10,713 nt of DNA from JBHENN01 sp046262015. Its GTDB lineage: Bacteria > Actinomycetota > CADDZG01 > WHSQ01. Position 1 is the stretch's first letter; each line of letters opens with the position of its first letter. The stretch is from positions 1 through 10,713 of the forward strand of contig JBHENN010000121.1 in NCBI GenBank assembly GCA_046262015.1. The letters run 5' to 3'. Both the position numbers and the translations under genes were made by a program. Positions 6,646-10,713 of this stretch are shown piece after piece. Under the pieces are notes generated by a model. The model saw nothing but the letters and a program-made list of their open reading frames with translations, was not told where the DNA came from and made no database searches.

Positions 6646-7404
6646 CTATCCGATGAGCCCGTAGTGGAAGAGCACTGCAGTGGCCGCCACCACGGGCGCG
6701 TGCTCGGTGCGCAGGATGCGCGGGCCGAGCGAGACGAGCTGCGCACCCACCCCGGCGAGCTCTTCTGCCTCGGAGGGCGCGAAACCGCCTTCGGGTCCGA
6801 CGACGAGGGCGATCCGGCTCGGTCCACGGTCGAGCGCCACCCTCAGCGGAAGCGACGCGTGCTCCCACAGCACGACCGTCGACGGCTCGCGCTCGATCCG
6901 GGCGACGAGATCCGTCCACGGAACGCCGCCCTCACACCGGAGCAGGAACGGGCTGCGGGATTGCTTCGCGGCGGAGCGGGCGATCCCGGCCCAGCGCTCC
7001 GTCAGGCGGTGAAGCTTGCCGGTGTCCCACCGCACGACCGAGCGCTCCGCCTCGAACAAGACGACCTCGGCAACCCCCAGCTCGGCCAGCCGTTCTACGA
7101 CCTCGTCCGCCTTGTGGCCCTTCGGAGCAGCCTGGTAGACGGCCAGATGCGGTGTCGGCGGGCGAACGTCGTCACGCTCGAGCACCTCGGCGACCAACCT
7201 TTCGGCATCGATCCTCGCCGCCGCGCAGCGCGCGATGCTGCCCCGGCCGTCGAAGACCGTGAGCAGGTCGGGGGGCTCGATCCGCATGACCCTCAGAGCG
7301 TGGTGCGACTCGTCCGCCGGAAGCGTTATCTCGCCCGTCCCCCACTCCTCAGGGGGAGCGAAGAACCACGGGGCCGTGGTCGCCGCGTGCGCACCGCGCC
7401 CCAC
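6646..7404 (-). CDS. rsmE: 16S rRNA (uracil1498-N3)-methyltransferase RsmE
   Basis: SPOUT-class methyltransferase that uses S-adenosylmethionine to methylate U1498 of 16S rRNA in the assembled 30S subunit. The 252-residue product begins with a PUA-like domain (WFFAPPEEW, LPADESHHALRVMR, about 13-80) and continues with the SPOUT domain: KGHKADEVVERLAELGV at 95-111, RSAAKQSRS at 143-151, GPEGGF at 203-208 and the knot motif LGPRILRTEHA at 226-236. The GTG at 7402-7404 begins two bases after the dnaJ stop; it leaves about 12 residues before the conserved WFF, and no better start is nearby. There is no prmA gene between dnaJ and rsmE, unlike in Firmicutes but as is usual for Actinomycetota. Confidence 0.95.
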   Translation of the reverse strand: MGRGAHAATTAPWFFAPPEEWGTGEITLPADESHHALRVMRIEPPDLLTVFDGRGSIARCAAARIDAERLVAEVLERDDVRPPTPHLAVYQAAPKGHKADEVVERLAELGVAEVVLFEAERSVVRWDTGKLHRLTERWAGIARSAAKQSRSPFLLRCEGGVPWTDLVARIEREPSTVVLWEHASLPLRVALDRGPSRIALVVGPEGGFAPSEAEELAGVGAQLVSLGPRILRTEHAPVVAATAVLFHYGLIG

Positions 7405-7406
7405 GT

Positions 7407-8495
7407 CTAGTGGAAGACCTCCTTGATCTTCTCGAAGAGGCCGCGATCCGCGACCCGTTCGCCGCGCATCCGCGCGAACCGCTCCAGCAGCTCGACCTGC
7501 TCGCGATCGAGATCGGTCGGCGTCTCGACCTTCAACAACGCGATCAACTGGCCTCGCCCCCGGCCGTCGAGACGTGGCATGCCCCGGCCCCGCAGCCGGA
7601 CGACATGGCCGGAGTGCGTCCCGGGCTCGACGTCGATCTCGTGGGGCCCGTCCAGGGTCGGGACCTCGACCGTACCTCCGAGGGCGGCCACGGTCATGGG
7701 TACCGGGACGTCGCACCCGAGGTCGTCGCCGGCACGCCGGAAGAGCTCGTGCTCGCGCACGTGGATCAGCACGTAGAGGTCTCCTGCCGAGCCGCCCCGC
7801 ACGCCCGCCTCGCCTCGGCCCGAGACACGTAGCTGGGCGCCGTCGTCCACGCCCGGGGGGATCTGGACCGTGAGGCTGTCGGTGACCGGCACACGCCCTC
7901 GTCCGCGGCAGCGGCTACAGGGATCGACGATCTCGCGCCCGGCGCCGCCGCAGGTGGAGCAGGTCGACGCGGTCATCACGTTGCCGAACACCGTCCGCCG
8001 CACCTGGCGGACCTCGCCCGTCCCGCCACAGTCGTTGCACCGCGTCGGGTGCGTGCCGGGCGCGTTGCCGTCACCGCCGCAGTCGGGACACGTGTCCAGG
8101 GTCGCGATCTCGACCGTGCGCTCGACGCCGGACGCCGCTTCCTCCAGGGTGAGCGTGACCTCCGCGGCGACATCCGACCCGCGCGCCGGTCCGCGGCGCG
8201 CGGGTGCTCCGCCTCCTCCGAAGAAGGTCGAGAACAGATCCGAGATGCCGCCGAAGTCTCCGAAACCGCCCATGCCCCCGCGGTCATCACCGAACGCGTC
8301 GTAGCGCTGGCGCTTGGACGGGTCCGACAACACCTCGTAAGCGTGGGTTATCTCCTTGAATCGCTCCTCCGCGGCCGGGTCGTCGGGGTTCGCATCGGGG
8401 TGGAGCTCGCGCGCGAGCGAGCGGTAGGCCCGCTTTATCTGCTCGGCAGATGCGGTGCGCGCCACGCCGAGCGCTTCGTAGTGATCTCTCGCCAC
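7407..8495 (-). CDS. dnaJ: Chaperone DnaJ (type I Hsp40)
   Basis: Co-chaperone that binds unfolded clients and stimulates DnaK ATPase activity. The 362-residue protein has all type-I parts: a J-domain (about 4-66) with HPD at 32-34, a Gly/Phe-rich linker (about 72-96, GGMGGFGDFGG... FFGGGG), four CxxCxGxG zinc repeats with cysteines at 136/139, 153/156, 179/182 and 193/196, and a C-terminal peptide-binding region (about 205-340). The GTG at 8493-8495 follows the hrcA stop by 5 bases and gives the standard opening ARDHYEALGV; there is no Shine-Dalgarno, so coupling to hrcA is likely. Neither dnaK nor grpE is in the window. Actinomycetota often have a second DnaJ paired with hrcA (dnaJ2) besides the one in the dnaK operon; this is probably that copy. 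Expression is likely under HrcA through the CIRCE element before hrcA. Confidence 0.97.
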   Translation of the reverse strand: MARDHYEALGVARTASAEQIKRAYRSLARELHPDANPDDPAAEERFKEITHAYEVLSDPSKRQRYDAFGDDRGGMGGFGDFGGISDLFSTFFGGGGAPARRGPARGSDVAAEVTLTLEEAASGVERTVEIATLDTCPDCGGDGNAPGTHPTRCNDCGGTGEVRQVRRTVFGNVMTASTCSTCGGAGREIVDPCSRCRGRGRVPVTDSLTVQIPPGVDDGAQLRVSGRGEAGVRGGSAGDLYVLIHVREHELFRRAGDDLGCDVPVPMTVAALGGTVEVPTLDGPHEIDVEPGTHSGHVVRLRGRGMPRLDGRGRGQLIALLKVETPTDLDREQVELLERFARMRGERVADRGLFEKIKEVFH

Positions 8496-8500
8496 GACGA

Positions 8501-9550
8501 TCAGTTCCCGAGCATGCGGCCGAGATTCGAAGCGACCTCGTATACGGCAGCGATCGTGTGCCGGTAGTCCATGCGCGTGGGGCCCACGATCCCGAGCGTC
8601 CCGATGACGTTCTCCTCGGAACCGTAGGGCGCGGTGATCACCGAGCAGGCCTGCATCTCCTCGACCTGGTTCTCGGACCCGATGCGCACCGAGACGGACG
8701 CCTCGCCGATCGCGTCCGCCATGACCTCGAGGAGCAAGCGCCGGTGCTCCAACGCCCCGATGACCTGGCGAACGGTCTCGAGGTCGGCGAACTTGTGCTC
8801 GTCGACGATGTGCGAGGTCCCTTCGAGGAAGAAGCGCTCCGACGCGCGCCTCGACAGCTCGTCTTCGAGCGCCCGCGCGACCTGGCCGACCACCGGACGG
8901 AGCTCCAGGGGGAACCGGTCCGCCGCGCTGGCGATCGTCCCCGCAGCGTGATCCAGAGGCTGATCCACCACGATCCGGTTGAGCATCTCGGCGGTGTCTT
9001 CCAGCTGCGCCTGGTCCATGTCCTCGGGCACGGCGAGCATGTGGTTCTCGACCCTGCCGGTGTCGGTGACGATCACGAGCATCGCCCGTCCGGTGGCCAG
9101 CCTCACGAGCTCCACGTGGCGGATCGTGCTGCGGCCGAGAGCCGGGGCGAACACCAGCGCGGCATGCTCGGTCAGCTCCGAGAGGAACGCCGCGGCGTGC
9201 CGGAGGCCGTCCTCGAGCTCCCACCGGGGCTCGCCGAAGAAGCGCTGTATCCGCCGGGCGTCGCTCGCCGGCAGCTTGACGTCCGACCCCCAGGCGTCCA
9301 CGAAGTAGCGGTAGCCCGAGTCGGTCGGGACGCGTCCGGCGGAGGTGTGCGGCTGATAGATGTACCCCGCCTCTTCGAGCGCACCCATCTCGTTGCGCAC
9401 GGTGGCGGGAGAGATCCCCAGTCGGAAACGCTCGGCGACGGTCTTGGACCCCACCGGCTCGCCCGATCCGACGTACTGGGACACGATCGCCCGCAGGATG
9501 GCCGCCTTGCGCTCGTCCAGCACGGGTCCGTGCGTCTCCATCGGCCTCAT
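8501..9550 (-). CDS. hrcA: Heat-inducible transcription repressor HrcA
   Basis: Repressor of class I heat-shock genes that binds CIRCE operators and depends on GroEL for folding, so it is lost from DNA under stress. The product is 349 residues, the normal length. An N-terminal winged helix-turn-helix is seen in residues about 10-85: ILRAIVSQYVGSGEPVGSKT, then LGISPATVRNEMGALEEAGY and the signature HTSAGRVPTDSGYRYFVD. The remaining part carries the GAF-like domain and insert typical of the family. The ATG at 9548-9550 has GGGAG at 9559-9563, 8 bases upstream; an internal ATG at 9539-9541 is less well placed. A CIRCE-like operator ends 21 bases before the start, so the gene is very likely autorepressed, along with dnaJ and probably the genes after it. 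Confidence 0.96.
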   Translation of the reverse strand: MRPMETHGPVLDERKAAILRAIVSQYVGSGEPVGSKTVAERFRLGISPATVRNEMGALEEAGYIYQPHTSAGRVPTDSGYRYFVDAWGSDVKLPASDARRIQRFFGEPRWELEDGLRHAAAFLSELTEHAALVFAPALGRSTIRHVELVRLATGRAMLVIVTDTGRVENHMLAVPEDMDQAQLEDTAEMLNRIVVDQPLDHAAGTIASAADRFPLELRPVVGQVARALEDELSRRASERFFLEGTSHIVDEHKFADLETVRQVIGALEHRRLLLEVMADAIGEASVSVRIGSENQVEEMQACSVITAPYGSEENVIGTLGIVGPTRMDYRHTIAAVYEVASNLGRMLGN

Positions 9551-9571
9551 GCTACCCGCTCCCGCCGGGTT

Positions 9572-9598
9572 TTAGCACTCTCGGGGAGCGAGTGCCAG
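9572..9598 (-). promoter_or_regulatory. CIRCE operator (HrcA binding site)
   Basis: The plus strand reads TTAGCACTC (9572-9580), a 9-base spacer, then GAGTGCCAG (9590-9598). The CIRCE consensus is TTAGCACTC-N9-GAGTGCTAA. The arm nearest hrcA is a perfect match and the far arm matches at 7 of 9 positions. The element lies in the 61-base gap between the zinc-ribbon gene and hrcA, 21 bases before the hrcA start, exactly where an autoregulatory operator is expected. Confidence 0.93.
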
Positions 9599-9611
9599 CG
9601 CCTGGGATCCG

Positions 9612-9908
9612 TCAGCCCGTCGTGCCGGCCACGGCAACGTCGTGGTCCCGCCCCCCGCATACCGGGCACCGGGGCAGGCGTCCGTGCGCGAGCTCCGTGG
9701 CGCACCGGGGGCAGAGACCCCGCAGGTCCACCAAGGTCAGGCCCGGATGCACGCTGTCGTCGAGGCCGAGGAGCACGCCGGAGACCGGAGCGACCTGCAC
9801 GATGTGGTCGTTCTCGCAGCGGTACTCGTCGGCGCCCTCGTCCGAGCCCCACCGGGACGTGAAGGTCAGCCCGCAGTCGCGGCAGCTGAGGTTGCCGAGG
9901 TAGGCCAT
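9612..9908 (-). CDS. Small zinc-ribbon protein of unknown function
   Basis: I do not recognise a named family. The 98-residue protein has two likely zinc-binding regions. The first pairs C9-x2-C12 (SCRDCGLTF) with C31-x3-H35 (YRCENDHIV); the second pairs C66-x2-C69 (LCPRC) with C81-x2-C84 (RCPVCGG), a rubredoxin-like or zinc-ribbon pattern. There is no signal peptide or membrane segment, so it is probably cytosolic. The ATG at 9906-9908 (MAYLGNLSCRDC) is preferred; a longer frame from a TTG at 9963-9965 would run through an Arg-rich segment that overlaps the candidate promoter of the divergent sigma gene. It lies upstream of hrcA and divergent from the sigma gene. The CIRCE element is downstream of it, so it may not be under HrcA control. 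Roles in nucleic-acid or protein binding, or redox sensing, are possible, but nothing in the sequence decides between them. Confidence 0.75.
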   Translation of the reverse strand: MAYLGNLSCRDCGLTFTSRWGSDEGADEYRCENDHIVQVAPVSGVLLGLDDSVHPGLTLVDLRGLCPRCATELAHGRLPRCPVCGGRDHDVAVAGTTG

Positions 9909-9937
9909 CGCCCAAGGATGCCATCGCGGCGAGCTCC

Positions 9938-9962
9938 GAACCTCGCGGGCGGTCCGAGCGTC
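9938..9962 (+). promoter_or_regulatory. Candidate ECF-type promoter in front of the sigma-factor gene
   Basis: GAACCT at 9938-9943 followed after 15 bases by CGTC at 9959-9962. ECF sigma factors commonly recognise an AAC-containing -35 motif and a CGT-containing -10 motif with about 16-17 bases between AAC and CGT; here the interval is 17. Its position, 60 bases before the sigma gene start and on the same strand, fits autoregulation. In a GC-rich sequence such short motifs arise by chance, so this is only a candidate. Confidence 0.4.
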
Positions 9963-10011
9963 CAACGGCTGTGAGGTGGGACCATGGTCGCGATCGCGCT
10001 TGAATGTGCCC

Positions 10012-10016
10012 GGAGG
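10012..10016 (+). promoter_or_regulatory. Shine-Dalgarno that decides the sigma-gene start
   Basis: GGAGG lies 5 bases before the GTG at 10022-10024. The alternative in-frame ATG at 10004-10006 lies upstream of this site and has no purine-rich site of its own, so the GTG is the better start. Confidence 0.65.
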
Positions 10017-10021
10017 CCGCG

Positions 10022-10564
10022 GTGGACGAGCCGGATCCTCAGACCGTCGCCGCGGCCCGCGGCGGGGATCTGCGCGCCTTCGAGGCTCTCGTTCGGCGGT
10101 ATCAGCCCGACGTCTGGCGTCTGTGCTTCCATCTCGTGCGCGACGAGACCGCGGCGGACGACATCACCCAGGACGCGTTCGTGCGCGCCTACCGCTTCCT
10201 GTCCCGGTTCAGGGGCGACTCCAAGTTCTCGACGTGGTTGCTCTCGATCGCCCGCAACTGCGCGCTCGACGAGCTCCGGCGCGCCGGTCGCAGGCGCCGG
10301 CTGTCAGACCGGCTCGACGCCCAACCGGCGGCGCACGCCGGCGACCCCACCACCGGCGTCGAGGTCCGCGAGGCGCTCGCCGGCTTGCCGCTCGAGCTGC
10401 GCGAGTCGGTCGTGCTGATCGACATGTTCGGGGTCTCCTACCGCGAGGCGGGCCGGGTCCTCGACCTTCCCGAAGGCACCGTGAAGAGCCGGGTGCACCG
10501 GGCGCGGGAGCAGCTCGTGCAAGCTCTTGCCCCGTCGAGAACGAGGAGCACGCGTGAGCTCTGA
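10022..10564 (+). CDS. ECF-type RNA polymerase sigma factor
   Basis: Sigma-70 family factor of the extracytoplasmic-function type, with only regions 2 and 4. The 180-residue product opens with VAAARGGDLRAFEALVRRYQ (residues 9-28), followed by the region 2 core-binding and -10 recognition segment AADDITQDAFVRAYRFL (45-60) and SKFSTWLLSIARNCALDELR (67-86). A variable linker (about 88-115) leads to region 4, LPLELRESVVLIDMFGVSYREAGRVLDLPEGTVKSRVHRAREQL (about 122-165), a helix-turn-helix for the -35 element. The start is GTG at 10022; the ATG at 10004 would add six residues. The downstream anti-sigma gene overlaps its last 11 bases, a typical regulatory pair. The order resembles SigE/SigR-type modules, but the stimulus cannot be read from this sequence. 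A candidate ECF promoter at 9938-9962 suggests autoregulation. Confidence 0.93.
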   Translation: MDEPDPQTVAAARGGDLRAFEALVRRYQPDVWRLCFHLVRDETAADDITQDAFVRAYRFLSRFRGDSKFSTWLLSIARNCALDELRRAGRRRRLSDRLDAQPAAHAGDPTTGVEVREALAGLPLELRESVVLIDMFGVSYREAGRVLDLPEGTVKSRVHRAREQLVQALAPSRTRSTREL

Positions 10565-10713
10565 CCACCTCCACGACGAGGTCCGCATCGACCTCTCGGC
10601 ACGCCTCGACGGCGAGCTCGACGCGGCCGCGGAGCGCCGGTTGGAAGACCATCTCGCGACGTGCTCGGAGTGCCGCAGCTACGCCGAGCGGTTGCGGCAG
10701 GTCCGTTCTGCCC
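10554..10713 (+). CDS. Zinc-binding anti-sigma factor, N-terminal part (cut by window edge)
   Basis: Only about 53 residues are present. They contain the zinc-binding anti-sigma motif H-x3-C-x2-C in HLATCSECR (H36, C40 and C43), preceded by the helix LSARLDGELDAAAERRLEDHL that is standard for the anti-sigma domain (ASD/ZAS) which clamps between sigma regions 2 and 4. The GTG at 10554-10556 has GAGGAG at 10543-10548, 5 bases upstream, and overlaps the sigma gene by 11 bases, so the two proteins are probably made in matched amounts. Whether the full protein is a soluble redox-sensing ZAS protein (RsrA type) or continues into a membrane segment and outer sensor domain cannot be seen. Confidence 0.9.
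   Translation, partial: MSSDHLHDEVRIDLSARLDGELDAAAERRLEDHLATCSECRSYAERLRQVRSA

Noticed and set aside
9569..9598. Possible hrcA core promoter CTGGCA-N18-TAAAAC on the minus strand, overlapping CIRCE
   Set aside because: Each hexamer matches the consensus at only 4 of 6 positions, and the implied transcript start would fall on the Shine-Dalgarno itself, so the hrcA promoter is left unplaced.
8450..9862. Plus-strand open frame of 470 codons opposite hrcA and the zinc-ribbon gene
   Set aside because: It is antisense to hrcA, which has full family motifs; the translation is Arg/His/Asp-rich with no domain. Long antisense frames are expected at this GC content.
1..10713. Novel defence, mobile or CRISPR-type system
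   Set aside because: No repeat arrays, transposase, integrase, toxin-antitoxin or phage-like genes are visible; almost all genes belong to well-known housekeeping families in a common order.

Overview
The window is GC-rich, with GTG start codons at more than half of its genes and almost no space between genes. The gene order is hrcA-dnaJ-rsmE-...-HIT-phoH-ybeY-CBS membrane protein-era-recO-uppS, which is typical of Actinomycetota. The presence of mtaB after rsmE, the lack of a cytidine deaminase gene before era, and the lack of hemW before hrcA suggest a lineage away from the well-studied Streptomyces and Mycobacterium groups. That placement is inference from gene order and base composition, not a phylogeny.

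From about 9908 down to 1, thirteen genes lie on the minus strand. In transcription order they are: a small zinc-ribbon protein; a short gap with a CIRCE operator; hrcA (heat-shock repressor); dnaJ (co-chaperone); rsmE (16S rRNA U1498 methyltransferase); mtaB (tRNA ms2t6A methylthiotransferase); a HIT-family hydrolase; phoH (ATPase/helicase-like); ybeY (rRNA endonuclease); a CNNM/CorC-type CBS-domain membrane protein; era (ribosome-assembly GTPase); a small divergent cold-shock-like protein; recO (recombination mediator); and the 5' part of uppS (undecaprenyl diphosphate synthase), which runs off the left edge. Most junctions are 4-base ATGA/GTGA overlaps or gaps of 1 to 24 bases, so this reads as one long translationally coupled operon. 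The main theme is proteostasis and ribosome/tRNA maturation, with DNA repair and cell-wall lipid carrier synthesis at the distal end.

From about 9909 to the right edge the direction flips. An ECF-type sigma factor gene and the start of its overlapping zinc-binding anti-sigma factor gene run on the plus strand. A candidate ECF-type promoter sits in front of the sigma gene, so autoregulation is possible. The divergent region is only about 110 bases.

Most of the window is conserved housekeeping DNA. I see no mobile element, CRISPR array, tRNA, rRNA or defence system. The parts least explained by known families are the small cold-shock-like protein between era and recO, the zinc-ribbon protein in front of hrcA, and the stimulus sensed by the sigma/anti-sigma pair. 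No stretch longer than 300 bases lacks a gene.
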